Below are positions 1 through 8,115 of a stretch of DNA of 64,000 nt, one piece after another; within the stretch, counting starts at the first letter, position 1, and each line of letters starts with the position of its first letter. The notes below the pieces were generated by a model. The model was not told the DNA's origin. It saw nothing but the letters and a program-made list of their open reading frames with translations, and did not search any database. The DNA lies in assembly GCF_033366695.1 (NCBI RefSeq), contig NZ_JAOBTQ010000001.1, positions 4,340,001 through 4,404,000 on the forward strand. Reading direction: 5' to 3'. Source of the DNA: Streptomyces sp. SCL15-4. Its GTDB lineage: Bacteria > Actinomycetota > Actinomycetes > Streptomycetales > Streptomycetaceae. The translations under genes and the position numbers were made by a program.

Positions 1-600
1 ACTTTGCTGCACGGGACCACCGCTCCCCTGGAGATATCGCGTCAGTTGGGCCTGGAGACCGAGACGATGGCGCTGGAGCGGGCGATCGCGGCCGGACGGA
101 TCGGTCCGCCGGAATACGCCGCGCGGGTATACGACCTGTGGTCCGGTCTGACCGAGGAGCATGTGCGGGCCGCGTTCGAGGCGGCGCCCTGGCTGGCACG
201 GATCCGCGAGGTCTGGGCGGAGATCAGGAGCGCGGGCGAATACTGCGCGGTGGTGTCCCTCTCGCCCTCCTTCTTCGTCGAACGCCTGCTGGACTGGGGT
301 GCCCACGCAACCCATGGCTCCCGTTTCCCGGCCGTGCCGTTCGCCGAGCCCGTCGACCCGACCGGGGTGCTCAACGCCGCGGCCAAGGTGACCATCGCGG
401 AGCGGCTCTGCGCGGAGTTCGGAGTGACCCGGGCGGACTGCGTGGCGTACGGCGACTCGTCGTCGGACAAGGATCTGTTCGCCGCCGTACCGGTGTCCGT
501 GGCGGTCAACGCCGATGCCCACCTGGCGGGTCTCGCCACCCACTCCTACAGCGGACGAGACCTGTGGGGAGCCTATGAACTGGTGGGACTGACACGGTAG
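1..600 (+). CDS. HAD-IB family phosphatase (SerB-like), 5' end cut by the window edge
   Basis: The frame is open from the first base to a TAG stop, giving 199 visible codons; the start and the nucleophile motif I (DxDxT) lie upstream of the window. Motif II is visible as the Ser in VVSLSP (about residue 80), a Lys in AAKVTIAERL about 45 residues on, and motif IV as GDSSSDKDLF near residue 155. This order and the helical cap between motifs I and II are typical of HAD-IB phosphatases such as phosphoserine phosphatase. The substrate cannot be told; phosphoserine is only one option. The next gene starts 46 bp downstream on the same strand. Confidence 0.8.
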   Translation, partial: TLLHGTTAPLEISRQLGLETETMALERAIAAGRIGPPEYAARVYDLWSGLTEEHVRAAFEAAPWLARIREVWAEIRSAGEYCAVVSLSPSFFVERLLDWGAHATHGSRFPAVPFAEPVDPTGVLNAAAKVTIAERLCAEFGVTRADCVAYGDSSSDKDLFAAVPVSVAVNADAHLAGLATHSYSGRDLWGAYELVGLTR

Positions 601-645
601 TCGCCGTACTTACCGACCAGACGACGTTCGAGGCGAGGGCACACC

Positions 646-1863
646 ATGGACGCTGTGAGCAGCACGCCGGGGGAGAACGGCAAGCCGGACGGGGACGGCT
701 GGTTCACGCCGCGCACGGCACCTCCGTCGCCGCCGCCGGACGCTCAGCAGAGCGCGGACGCCCGTCTCGTCCGTCGCACCCTGACCGAGATCACCCCCGT
801 CGCCGACCAGGTCACCTCCTACTTCTACGCGCTCCTCTTCGTCCGACACCCGGAACTGCGCTCCCTGTTCCCGGCCGCGATGGACATCCAGCGGGAGCGT
901 CTGCTGAAGGCGCTGCTCACCGCGGCCGAGCACCTGGACGACACCCCGGTCCTCCTCGGTCACCTGCGCACCCTGGGGCGCGGACACCGCAAGTACGGGG
1001 CGCGTGCCGAGCACTATCCGGCCCTGGGCGAGTGCCTCATCGACGCGCTGGGCAGGTATGCCACCGCGGTCTGGAGTCCCGAGACCGAAGCCGCCTGGGT
1101 ACGGGCCTACACCCGGTTCTCCCAGGTCATGATCGACGCGGCGGCGGAGGACGAGCTGCGCGGCCCGGCCTGGTGGCAGGCCGAGATCGTCGGCCACGAG
1201 CTGCGCGGCCCCGACATCGCGGTCCTCACCGTCCGCCCCGACCAGCCCTATCCCTTCCTCGCCGGCCAGTACACCGGCGTGGAGACCCCCTGGTGGCCCC
1301 GGGTGTGGCGGCACTACTCCATCGCCTGTGCGCCCCGCTCGGACGGGCTGCTCATGTTCCACGTGAAGGCCGTCCCGGCGGGCTGGGTGTCCAATGCCCT
1401 GGTGCGCCGGGCCAGGCCCGGAAACGTGATCCGCCTCGGGCCGCCGACCGGCTCGATGACCGTCGACCACACCTCCGACAGCGGCCTGCTCTGCCTGGGC
1501 GGTGGCACCGGGATAGCCCCCATCAAAGCCTTGGTGGAGGACGTGGCCGAGCACGGCGAACGCCGGCCGGTCGAGGTGTTCTACGGCGCTCGCACCGACC
1601 ACGGCCTGTACGACCTGGACACGCTGCTCAGGCTCCGGCGGATCCACCCCTGGCTGTCGGTCCGGACCGTCACGGACCAGCAGACCCGCGGCCGGCTCCC
1701 CGATGCCGTCCGGGCGTACGGACCGTGGCCCGGGTACGACGCCTATCTCTCGGGGCCGCCCGCGATGATCCGCAGCGGTGTCGACACGCTCCGAGACATC
1801 GGCATCCCGCCGGGCCGCATACGGCACGACTCGGTGGAGGATCTGCTCGTCGGTGCGTACTGA
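646..1863 (+). CDS. Flavohemoglobin-type globin/FAD/NAD(P) oxidoreductase
   Basis: 405 residues. After a Pro-rich, probably disordered N-terminus (1-38) comes a globin domain (about 40-165) with the proximal-His region GRGHRKYGARAEHYP near residue 113. A ferredoxin-reductase-like FAD domain follows (RHYS FAD motif at about 222), then an NAD(P)-binding domain (GGGTGIAP at about 285 and the C-terminal substrate loop). Such proteins take electrons from NAD(P)H through FAD to heme and commonly act as NO dioxygenases in the cytoplasm. ATG start with GAGGG upstream. It ends 6 bp from the convergent NUDIX gene. The N-terminal extension is longer than in E. coli Hmp. NO detoxification is inferred from the family. 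Confidence 0.88.
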   Translation: MDAVSSTPGENGKPDGDGWFTPRTAPPSPPPDAQQSADARLVRRTLTEITPVADQVTSYFYALLFVRHPELRSLFPAAMDIQRERLLKALLTAAEHLDDTPVLLGHLRTLGRGHRKYGARAEHYPALGECLIDALGRYATAVWSPETEAAWVRAYTRFSQVMIDAAAEDELRGPAWWQAEIVGHELRGPDIAVLTVRPDQPYPFLAGQYTGVETPWWPRVWRHYSIACAPRSDGLLMFHVKAVPAGWVSNALVRRARPGNVIRLGPPTGSMTVDHTSDSGLLCLGGGTGIAPIKALVEDVAEHGERRPVEVFYGARTDHGLYDLDTLLRLRRIHPWLSVRTVTDQQTRGRLPDAVRAYGPWPGYDAYLSGPPAMIRSGVDTLRDIGIPPGRIRHDSVEDLLVGAY

Positions 1864-1869
1864 GGCCGC

Positions 1870-2352
1870 TCAGCCGAGATCGGGGGCGTGCATGGCACGT
1901 ACGCCCTCGATGTTCCCGTCCAGATAGTGGCGCAGGGACAGCGGGACGAGATGGACGGAGGCGATGCCGACCCGCGTGAACGGGACGCGGACGATCTCGT
2001 ACTCCCCGGCCGGCTCCTCCACTTCGGGGCCGTGCCGCAGGGCCGGGTCCATCGACTCCAGCCGGCAGACGAAGAAGTGCTGCACCTTCACGCCGGTCGT
2101 GCCGCAGTCCTCGCCGATGTGCTCCACCGTGTCCACGAAACACGGCACCACGTCGGTGATCTTGGCGCCGAGTTCCTCGTACACCTCCCGGTGCAGGGCG
2201 TCCACGACGGTCGAGTCTCCGGGTTCGACCCCGCCACCGGGAGTGACCCAGTAGGGATCGACGCCGGGCTTGGTGCGCTTGATCAGGATCAGGTCGTCAC
2301 CGTCCAGGAGAACGGCGCGGGCGGTGCGCTTGACCACGGGTCGGACGGTCAT
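1870..2352 (-). CDS. NUDIX hydrolase
   Basis: 160 residues from ATG at 2352. The NUDIX box is clear: GGGVEPGDSTVVDALHREVY continuing into EELG, with the metal-binding Glu residues of REVYEELG intact; the first Glu of the consensus is Ser here. It should hydrolyse a nucleoside-diphosphate-linked substrate, but which one cannot be read. An upstream in-frame ATG at 2424 would add 24 residues, but those codons run through a parS-like site (2374-2387) and look non-coding, so I prefer 2352, although neither start has a convincing Shine-Dalgarno. Convergent with the flavohemoglobin gene, 6 bp apart. Confidence 0.85.
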   Translation of the reverse strand: MTVRPVVKRTARAVLLDGDDLILIKRTKPGVDPYWVTPGGGVEPGDSTVVDALHREVYEELGAKITDVVPCFVDTVEHIGEDCGTTGVKVQHFFVCRLESMDPALRHGPEVEEPAGEYEIVRVPFTRVGIASVHLVPLSLRHYLDGNIEGVRAMHAPDLG

Positions 2353-2373
2353 GGGAGAAATGTGGCCCCGCTG

Positions 2374-2387
2374 GTTCCACGTGAAAC
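2374..2387. promoter_or_regulatory. parS-like ParB-binding site (1 mismatch)
   Basis: GTTCCACGTGAAAC, one mismatch from the Streptomyces parS consensus GTTTCACGTGAAAC. It lies in the short gap between the LysR and NUDIX genes. Confidence 0.75.
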
Positions 2388-2439
2388 ATCGCGAAGCGCC
2401 ACCTGCCGACCGCTGTGCGTGCACCCCACCCGAGCGGCG

Positions 2440-3345
2440 TCAGCACCAGGCTACGGCCGCGCGCTGGAGCCACTCGTGGGCCCGCGCGACAGCGGGCAGG
2501 GAGAGGGCGCCCGTCCGCACCACCAGGAAGTACGTGCGCAGCGGCGGTACCACCGGGTCGAACAGGGTGACGATCGTGGCCCGCTCCAGGGCCGGCGCGC
2601 ACAGATAGCGGGGCAATACCGCGAGCCCGGCACCGGCGATCACACAGGAGAGCACGGCCCGCAGATCGGGGGCGATCACCGTGCCCGTGGTGGCCGGACG
2701 GCAGTCGAAGACCGAGGCCCAGTAGCGCGAGACCAGCGGCAGCGACTCGTGGACCTCCACGACAGGCAGGTCGTCCAGGGCCGGCGCGCCCTTCAGCCGC
2801 ACGCTGTCCGGCCCGATGCGCTCCGCCCAGTGCGGGGCCGCCACCAGGACATGCTCCTCGTCGCACAGCGGAGTGGCGGCGAGCAGGTCCCCGCGCGGCC
2901 GGGCCGTGCTGACGGCCAGGTCGTGCCGGCCGCAGGCCAGTCCCTCGAGCGTCTCCTCGGCGGTGCCGAAGGAGACGCGCAGCGCGAGGGCACGGCCGTC
3001 GTCGCCGGTCAGCCCGGTGAGGGCGGGCAGCACGCGTTCGGCGGTGAACTCCGGCGGGCCCGCCAGATGCAGCGTCCGCGACGCCGAGACGTCGTCCAGC
3101 CCGCCTTCGGCTATCTCCACCAGGGCGTCGAGATGCGGCGCGGCCCGGTGCGCCAGCTCGTCGCCGAACGTGGTCGGGGTCACCCCGCGCGCCTGACGGA
3201 GGAAGAGAGGCCTGCCGAGCTGGCGCTCCAGCGTGCGGATCTGCGAGGTGACGGCGGGCTGGGAGAGGCCGAGCAGGGCGGCGGCGCGGGTGAAGGAACC
3301 AGCCCGGTGCACGGTGACGAAGGTCCGCAGCAAGGCCAGATCCAT
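2440..3345 (-). CDS. LysR-family transcriptional regulator
   Basis: 301 residues. The N-terminal winged helix-turn-helix (2-62) has the typical LysR reading LLRTFVTVHRAGSFTRAAAL followed by SQPAVTSQIRTLE. A periplasmic-binding-like effector domain covers about 90-295. GTG/ATG choices exist upstream, but ATG 3345 is preceded by GGGGAGGG at proper spacing and opens with the canonical MDLALLRTF. No divergent partner gene adjoins: upstream are a terminator and the next gene on the same strand, so the usual LysR divergent arrangement is absent and its target is unknown. An AT-rich tract at 3404-3420 just upstream may hold its promoter. Confidence 0.88.
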   Translation of the reverse strand: MDLALLRTFVTVHRAGSFTRAAALLGLSQPAVTSQIRTLERQLGRPLFLRQARGVTPTTFGDELAHRAAPHLDALVEIAEGGLDDVSASRTLHLAGPPEFTAERVLPALTGLTGDDGRALALRVSFGTAEETLEGLACGRHDLAVSTARPRGDLLAATPLCDEEHVLVAAPHWAERIGPDSVRLKGAPALDDLPVVEVHESLPLVSRYWASVFDCRPATTGTVIAPDLRAVLSCVIAGAGLAVLPRYLCAPALERATIVTLFDPVVPPLRTYFLVVRTGALSLPAVARAHEWLQRAAVAWC

Positions 3346-3504
3346 GGCGTGCCCTCCCCTGTACCTGCCTCCCCGCCCCTCCGCCGGCCGCCGGGCAGGC
3401 ACCAACTATAAATATGCCGATAGGCCCCTGTCGCTACCGTGATTGGACACTGACGCAGAGTCAACTAGCCTGGTTCGGGCGGTCTTGCCACCCGAGAACC
3501 GCAG

Positions 3505-3540
3505 ACGGTCCGAGCCACGAGGGGGGGAGGCTCGGACCGT
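3505..3540. terminator. Perfect 12-bp stem hairpin, likely terminator of the PLP enzyme gene
   Basis: ACGGTCCGAGCC (3505-3516) is exactly inverted at 3529-3540 around a 12-nt G-rich loop. It sits 34 bp past the stop of the minus-strand PLP gene. It has no clear T-tract, which is common in Streptomyces terminators. Confidence 0.7.
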
Positions 3541-3573
3541 CCCGGCAGCCGCGGCGGACCGCGGTGCCCGGGG

Positions 3574-4722
3574 TCAACCGGCGGACTCGTCCAGGGCGCG
3601 CAGAACGTCGGCCACCAAGTCCTCCGGGTCCTCCGCACCGACGGACATCCGGACGAAGCCCTCCGGGACGTCGTCCCCGCCCCAGCGGCGGCGCCGCTCG
3701 GCCGTGGACCGCACCCCGCCGAAGCTCGTCGCGTCCTCCACCAGGCGCAGGGCCGCGAGGAAGCGCTCGGCATGGGCACGCGTGGGCAGCGTGAAGGAGA
3801 CGACACAGCCGTAGCGGCGCATCTGCCGCGCCGCGACCGGGTGCGAGGGGTCGTCGGGCAGGCCCGGGTAACGCAGTCCGGAGACCTCGGGCCGCTGCCG
3901 CAGTGCCTCGGCGACCGCGAGAGCGGTGGCGTTCTGCCGGTCGACGCGCAGCTGGAGCGTGGCGATGGACCGGTGCGCGAGCCAGGCCTCCATGGGACCG
4001 GAGATCGCGCCGACGATCTTGCGCCAGCGGCGTACGGCGGCCATCGCCTCGGCGTCGCGGCCGGCGACATAGCCCAGCAGCACGTCACCGTGTCCGGTGA
4101 GCTGCTTGGTCCCGCTGGCCACGGAGAAGTCCGCACCCAGCTCCAGCGGGCGCTGCCCGAGCGGGGTGGCGAGGGTGTTGTCCACGGCGACCAGCGCGCC
4201 ACGCGCGTGTGCCGCCTCCGCCAGCCGCCGGATGTCGCAGACGTCGAGCCCGGGGTTCGACGGGGACTCGATCCACAGCAGCCGCGCCCCGTCGAGCGCC
4301 TCCAGCTGGCCGTCGCCGCCGGTCGGCGCGGTACGCACCTCGATGCCGTAGGCCTCCAGCTGCGCGCCGACCAGCGGCAGCACCTGGTAGCCGTCGGAGG
4401 GCAGCACGACCGCGTCACCGGCGCGCAGCTGGGAGAACAGGACGGAGGAGATCGCCGCCATGCCGGAGGCGAACACCAGCGTCTCGACGTCCTCCCGACC
4501 CGGCGCCTCCAGCTCGCCTATGGCGCGCTCCAGCAGGGTCCAGGTCGGATTGTCGTCACGGCCGTACAAGTACGGTCCCGACACCTCGCCGGGCAGGTGG
4601 AAGTGGGCCGCGAACACCGGTCCGGGCAGGGTCGGCTCGTGCTTGACCGGCTCGGGCAGCCCCGCCCGTACCGCGCGCGTGCCGTCGCCCGTGCGGTCCT
4701 CGCTCCTCGTGCCCTCGCTCAT
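3574..4722 (-). CDS. Cys/Met-metabolism PLP-dependent enzyme (cystathionine gamma-lyase/synthase type)
   Basis: 382 residues, the usual length for the family. The PLP Lys is in VASGTKQLTGHGD (about residue 205). SGMAAI (about 89-94) and ESPSNPGLDVCDI are the family phosphate/cofactor motifs, and the C-terminus carries SFGGVRS and FVRMSVGAED. It forms or cleaves cystathionine or a related gamma-substituted amino acid; lyase versus synthase cannot be decided by eye. Its start overlaps the stop of the upstream phosphatase gene by 4 bp (ATGA), so the two are co-transcribed and probably translationally coupled. Ends at a strong hairpin. Confidence 0.88.
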   Translation of the reverse strand: MSEGTRSEDRTGDGTRAVRAGLPEPVKHEPTLPGPVFAAHFHLPGEVSGPYLYGRDDNPTWTLLERAIGELEAPGREDVETLVFASGMAAISSVLFSQLRAGDAVVLPSDGYQVLPLVGAQLEAYGIEVRTAPTGGDGQLEALDGARLLWIESPSNPGLDVCDIRRLAEAAHARGALVAVDNTLATPLGQRPLELGADFSVASGTKQLTGHGDVLLGYVAGRDAEAMAAVRRWRKIVGAISGPMEAWLAHRSIATLQLRVDRQNATALAVAEALRQRPEVSGLRYPGLPDDPSHPVAARQMRRYGCVVSFTLPTRAHAERFLAALRLVEDATSFGGVRSTAERRRRWGGDDVPEGFVRMSVGAEDPEDLVADVLRALDESAG

Positions 4723-5210
4723 GCGGCCCGTCCTTCCAGTTCGTCCTGTACGGCGGCGAGCAGCCCCGTGCTCGCCGCCTCCACCATCTCAAGGCACTCC
4801 TCGAAGCCGTCCCGGCCCCCGTAGTACGGGTCCGGTACGTCGAGGTCGCGGCCGGCACCGGGGTCGTAGGAGCGCAGCAGGCGGATCTTGCGCGCGTCCT
4901 CCTCGGTGGGTGCGAGACGGCGCAGGGCCCTGAGGTGGGAAGCGTCGAGAGCTATCACGAGGTCGAGCCGGGCGAACCACGACGGCAGGAATCGGCGGGC
5001 CCGGTGCGCGCTGTCGTAGCCGTGCTCTTCCAGGACGGAGACGGTGCGCGGGTCGGCCGGCTCCCCCTCGTGCCAGCCGCCCGTGCCGGCGCTGTCGACC
5101 GCCACCAGGTCCTCCAGACCGGCCTCCGCCACGCGCGCGCGGAAGACGGACTCGGCCATCGGGGAACGGCAGATGTTGCCGGTGCACACGAAACACACGC
5201 GGTAGGTCAT
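4719..5210 (-). CDS. Low-molecular-weight protein tyrosine phosphatase
   Basis: 163 residues. The P-loop CX5R signature is at the N-terminus (Cys9-Arg15, CTGNICRS), and the general acid Asp is in VPDPYYGG near residue 127, as in all LMW-PTPs. It removes phosphate from tyrosine residues or other phosphomonoesters in the cytoplasm. First gene of a two-gene unit with the PLP enzyme (4-bp overlap). A functional link between the two is not known to me; the pairing may only be operonic. Confidence 0.92.
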   Translation of the reverse strand: MTYRVCFVCTGNICRSPMAESVFRARVAEAGLEDLVAVDSAGTGGWHEGEPADPRTVSVLEEHGYDSAHRARRFLPSWFARLDLVIALDASHLRALRRLAPTEEDARKIRLLRSYDPGAGRDLDVPDPYYGGRDGFEECLEMVEAASTGLLAAVQDELEGRAA

Positions 5211-5217
5211 GACGCGC

Positions 5218-5595
5218 TCAGTCCTCGTCCGGCAGGACGACGTGCAGCGCCCAGGAGACGACGGAGATGATCAGACCACCGAGGACGGCCGTCCAGAAGC
5301 CCTCCACATGGAAGCTCAGATCGAGCTTTCCGCACACCCAGGAGGTCAGCAGCAGCATCAGCGCGTTCACGACCAGGGTGATCAGCCCCAGGGTCAGGAT
5401 GAACAACGGGAAGGTGAGCACCTTCACGATCGGCTTGACCAGCCAGTTGACCAGGCCGAAGATCAACGCGACGACGACCAGCGTGCCGGCCTTCTTGGCG
5501 GTGCCGTCACCGGTCAGTGTGATCTTGTCGAGCGCCCATACCGCGACCGCCAGGGCACCGGCGTTGGCGATCGTCTTGACTAGGAAATTCCTCAT
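5218..5595 (-). CDS. Small four-helix membrane protein of the mycobacterial-type phage holin family
   Basis: 125 residues starting MRNFLVKTIANAGALAVAVW. Four hydrophobic segments (about 7-25, 38-60, 66-88, 98-118) separated by short loops, with two conserved-looking prolines, fit the 4-TMS holin-like family found in actinobacterial chromosomes. There is no phage context, so the name reflects fold rather than lysis. A longer in-frame reading from 5745 has an Arg/Ala-rich start overlapping the divergent cupin gene and is unlikely. The stop lies 7 bp from the start of the phosphatase gene, so these may form one transcript. Confidence 0.85.
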   Translation of the reverse strand: MRNFLVKTIANAGALAVAVWALDKITLTGDGTAKKAGTLVVVALIFGLVNWLVKPIVKVLTFPLFILTLGLITLVVNALMLLLTSWVCGKLDLSFHVEGFWTAVLGGLIISVVSWALHVVLPDED

Positions 5596-5698
5596 GTGTC
5601 TGATCGTGGCAGACCGGACGGAACCCGGCCGGGTGACGGCGGACGCGGCCATGGGGCGCAGGGGAGCGGCGAGCAGTGAGGCGAGGACGGCGGCGGCG

Positions 5699-6016
5699 AT
5701 GAAGGCATTCCGGCTGGACGACCTGGAGGCGGAACGCGCCGCCAACGAGGGCGCTTACCTGCAGTTCCTGCGCGAGCGGAACATGTCGGTCGGCCTGTAC
5801 GCCCTCGACGCGGGCGGGCACGACCCGCAGAAGCCGCACAACCAGGACGAGGTGTACCTGGTGGTCAGCGGCCGGGCCTCGCTCACGGTCGGCCTGGAGA
5901 CGACCCAGGTGGCGCGGGGCAGCGTCGTGTACGTGCCCGCCGGGGTCCCGCACAAGTTCCACCACATCAGCGAGGACCTCAGGGTGCTCGTCGTGTTCTC
6001 TCCACCCGAGGCGTGA
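5699..6016 (+). CDS. Single-domain cupin protein
   Basis: 105 residues. Cupin motif 1 reads GHDPQKPHNQDEVYLVVSG (about 40-58) and motif 2 PAGVPHKFHHIS (about 80-91), giving a double-stranded beta-helix with likely metal ligands His, Glu and His. It could be a small dioxygenase, isomerase or sensor; no substrate can be inferred. ATG 5699 follows GAGGACGGCGGCGG. Divergent from the holin-like gene with a shared 103-bp promoter region. Confidence 0.85.
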   Translation: MKAFRLDDLEAERAANEGAYLQFLRERNMSVGLYALDAGGHDPQKPHNQDEVYLVVSGRASLTVGLETTQVARGSVVYVPAGVPHKFHHISEDLRVLVVFSPPEA

Positions 6017-6148
6017 GCCCGGCCCCCGTGTTCCCTAGGGGACGGGTCAGGGCAGGACAAGGGATGCGAAAGCCCCGCTCAGACCCCTCGCGGCCCTAGC
6101 ATCGAGTGCGTACCACAGACAACGCACGAGAACGCAAAGGACGAGGCG

Positions 6149-6361
6149 ATGCGAGAGATCTTCGCGGGGCTGCCGTGGTGGGTGAAGTGGGTCGCGGTGC
6201 CGGTCATCGCCCTGGTCGTGTTCGGGGGCCTGATAGCGAGCGTGGTCGGGTTCGTGATCGGCCTGCTGTTCAAGGCACTGGTCTTCGTCGCCCTCGTCGG
6301 CGGGCTGATCTACGTCGTGCGCCGGTTCTCGGGGAACTCCTCGTCGCGCAGCGGGTGGTGA
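6149..6361 (+). CDS. Small two-helix membrane protein (hypothetical)
   Basis: 70 residues starting MREIFAGLPWWVKWVAVPVI. Two long hydrophobic helices (about 10-34 and 38-57) are followed by a basic, Ser-rich tail (RRFSGNSSSRSGW). A good Shine-Dalgarno (AAAGGACGAGG) stands just before ATG 6149. It sits directly upstream of ssgR; small membrane proteins of this kind occur at the same place in other Streptomyces, possibly the DUF5326 family (from memory). Function unknown. Confidence 0.75.
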   Translation: MREIFAGLPWWVKWVAVPVIALVVFGGLIASVVGFVIGLLFKALVFVALVGGLIYVVRRFSGNSSSRSGW

Positions 6362-6561
6362 GGCACCCGGCCGCCGGTCAGCGGTGACGAGGGCGGTTCC
6401 CTCGGGGGAGGGAAGTTTCGGTCCGGAGCGGTCCGGGCGCGGTGGCGGGCCCGTTAAAGTCCGGAACCCCCCGCGGACTCCGGCTCCGTGGGAGGCGCAG
6501 ACCCCGTGCTCCACCCCTCGCACGGGTTCCCCCCTCGCGCTTCGGGAGTGACCCCTTGGCC

Positions 6562-7494
6562 ATGGTTGACACCGCACCGGCAGCACCCCACGCACCCGCC
6601 GTCGCACCGCGCCCCCGCGCATCCGCCTACCAGCGACCACCGTCCCCACTCGTCCCCAGCCAGGCCGGCGCGCCCGCGGCCGGTGCCGGCCTCTGTGAGC
6701 CCGCGCCCTCCGCCGGCCGGCCGGCACCGCGACCCCCGGCCACGCCCGCCGCCACCCTCATCGGATCCGTCCAGCGCGCCATGCGCCTGCTGGAGACGGT
6801 CGCCTCGCACCCCTACGGCGCCCCCGCCAAACAACTCGCGCGCGAGACCGGCCTCGCGCTGCCCACCGCCTACCACCTGCTGCGCACACTGGTGCACGAG
6901 GGCTATCTGCACCGGGACAAGGGACTGTTCTTCCTCGGTGACGCCGCGGAGCGGCTGGCCCGCGGCGGAGCACAGCAGAAACGTCGCAGCATGGTGGCGG
7001 ACATCCTCGCCCACTGGCGCGATTCCATCGGTGTGCCGGTGTACTACGCGAGATACCGGGAGGGCGAGATCGAGGTCATGTGCGTCTCCGCCTCGCCCCA
7101 GGCACCGGCGGTCGAGGAGTGGGCGGACTTCCGCGAGACCGGCCATGCGCACGCGATCGGGCAGTGCCTGCTCTCCCAGCTGGACGAGGACGCGCGCCGC
7201 GACCATCTCGCCCGCTACCCCGCGCGGCCCGTCACCCCGTACACCGTGCGGGACAACGACGCGCTGCTACGGCGGCTGGCCCGGACCGGCCGGATGGAAC
7301 CGACGGTGGAGCGCCAGGAGTACGCCGTCGGGACGGTCTGCGCGGCGATTCCCATCACGGTCGGCGCCACCGCGGCCACCATGGCCATGTCGATGCCCGC
7401 CCACCAGGCCGACCGGCTGCTGCCCGCGGCCCGTCGGCTGCAGACGGAGATCGGGCGGCACCTGGGATCGCTCACGCTCTCTATCAGTATCTGA
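6562..7494 (+). CDS. ssgR: IclR-family regulator SsgR, activator of ssgA
   Basis: 310 residues from ATG 6562, which has GGGAGTG about 10 bp upstream; TTG 6556 is also possible. A Pro/Ala-rich N-terminal stretch (1-65) precedes the IclR winged helix (about 68-125: SVQRAMRLLETVASHPYGAP, then PTAYHLLRTLVHEGYL) and the IclR effector domain (about 145-300). The adjacent gene is ssgA. In S. coelicolor the IclR-type SsgR activates ssgA and is needed for sporulation, so the call rests on family plus synteny. Three dyads lie between the two genes (7537-7584). The effector is unknown. Confidence 0.88.
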   Translation: MVDTAPAAPHAPAVAPRPRASAYQRPPSPLVPSQAGAPAAGAGLCEPAPSAGRPAPRPPATPAATLIGSVQRAMRLLETVASHPYGAPAKQLARETGLALPTAYHLLRTLVHEGYLHRDKGLFFLGDAAERLARGGAQQKRRSMVADILAHWRDSIGVPVYYARYREGEIEVMCVSASPQAPAVEEWADFRETGHAHAIGQCLLSQLDEDARRDHLARYPARPVTPYTVRDNDALLRRLARTGRMEPTVERQEYAVGTVCAAIPITVGATAATMAMSMPAHQADRLLPAARRLQTEIGRHLGSLTLSISI

Positions 7495-7536
7495 AAACTC
7501 ACTCCTTGTGATCCACTGTGTACGTTCAGCAAGATT

Positions 7537-7584
7537 TGACCACGGTCAGAGGGATCGATCCCGGCCAGTCGACGTCATATGACG
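7537..7584. promoter_or_regulatory. Triple-dyad promoter region between ssgR and ssgA
   Basis: Three inverted repeats in 48 bp: TGACCACGGTCA (7537-7548), the perfect palindrome GGGATCGATCCC (7551-7562) and the perfect palindrome CGTCATATGACG (7573-7584). The last ends 9 bp before the ssgA start. The placement suits binding of SsgR or another sporulation regulator; the assignment is inference. Confidence 0.5.
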
Positions 7585-7593
7585 GGGTAGGCA

Positions 7594-8031
7594 ATGCGCG
7601 AGTCCGTACAGGCAGAAGTCATGATGAGCTTTCTCGTGTCCGAGGAGCTCTCCTTCCGCATCCCGGTGGAGTTGCGCTACGAGACCAGTGATCCCTATGC
7701 CGTGCGGCTCACCTTTCATCTTCCAGGTGACGCACCCGTCACCTGGGCCTTCGGGCGCGAGCTGCTGATCGACGGGGTCGGCCGTCCGTGCGGGGAGGGA
7801 GACGTGCGTATCTCCCCCGTCGACTCGGAGGTGCTGGGAGAGGTGCTGATCCGGCTTCAGGTCGGTGGTGACCATGCCCTCTTCCGCTCGTCGGCGCCTC
7901 CGCTCGTGGCCTTCCTCGACCGCACGGACAAACTGGTGCCGCTCGGTCAGGAGGCGGCACTGGCCGATTTCGACGCGCATCTGGACGAGGCCCTGGACCG
8001 CATCCTGGCCGAGGAGCAGAGCGCCGGCTGA
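7594..8031 (+). CDS. ssgA: Sporulation-specific cell division protein SsgA
   Basis: 145 residues, opening MRESVQAEVMMSFLVSEELS, and containing DRTDKLVPLGQE as in SsgA-like proteins. SsgA is an actinomycete-specific protein that, with SsgB, marks septum sites and recruits FtsZ in sporulation-committed aerial hyphae; it also affects hyphal branching. There are no membrane segments. GGGGTAG upstream serves as ribosome site. Slightly longer than the S. coelicolor protein because of a variable middle region (GVGRPCGEGDVRISPVDSE). Expression is expected to depend on SsgR encoded next door. Confidence 0.95.
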   Translation: MRESVQAEVMMSFLVSEELSFRIPVELRYETSDPYAVRLTFHLPGDAPVTWAFGRELLIDGVGRPCGEGDVRISPVDSEVLGEVLIRLQVGGDHALFRSSAPPLVAFLDRTDKLVPLGQEAALADFDAHLDEALDRILAEEQSAG

Positions 8032-8115
8032 AGCGTCACGGCAAGGGGGCTCCGCCGTCGGGTGCGGGGTCGTGCAGGAACGCTTCTGCACAGCGGGCGG
8101 CGGTGCCGCCGGCGC

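Noticed and set aside
1355..1368. parS-like GTTCCACGTGAAGG inside the flavohemoglobin gene
   Set aside because: Three mismatches to the 14-bp consensus and fully explained by the codons for MFHVKA.
5218..5595. Holin-like gene as part of a prophage
   Set aside because: No endolysin, capsid, integrase or tail gene nearby; this family is common on actinobacterial chromosomes.
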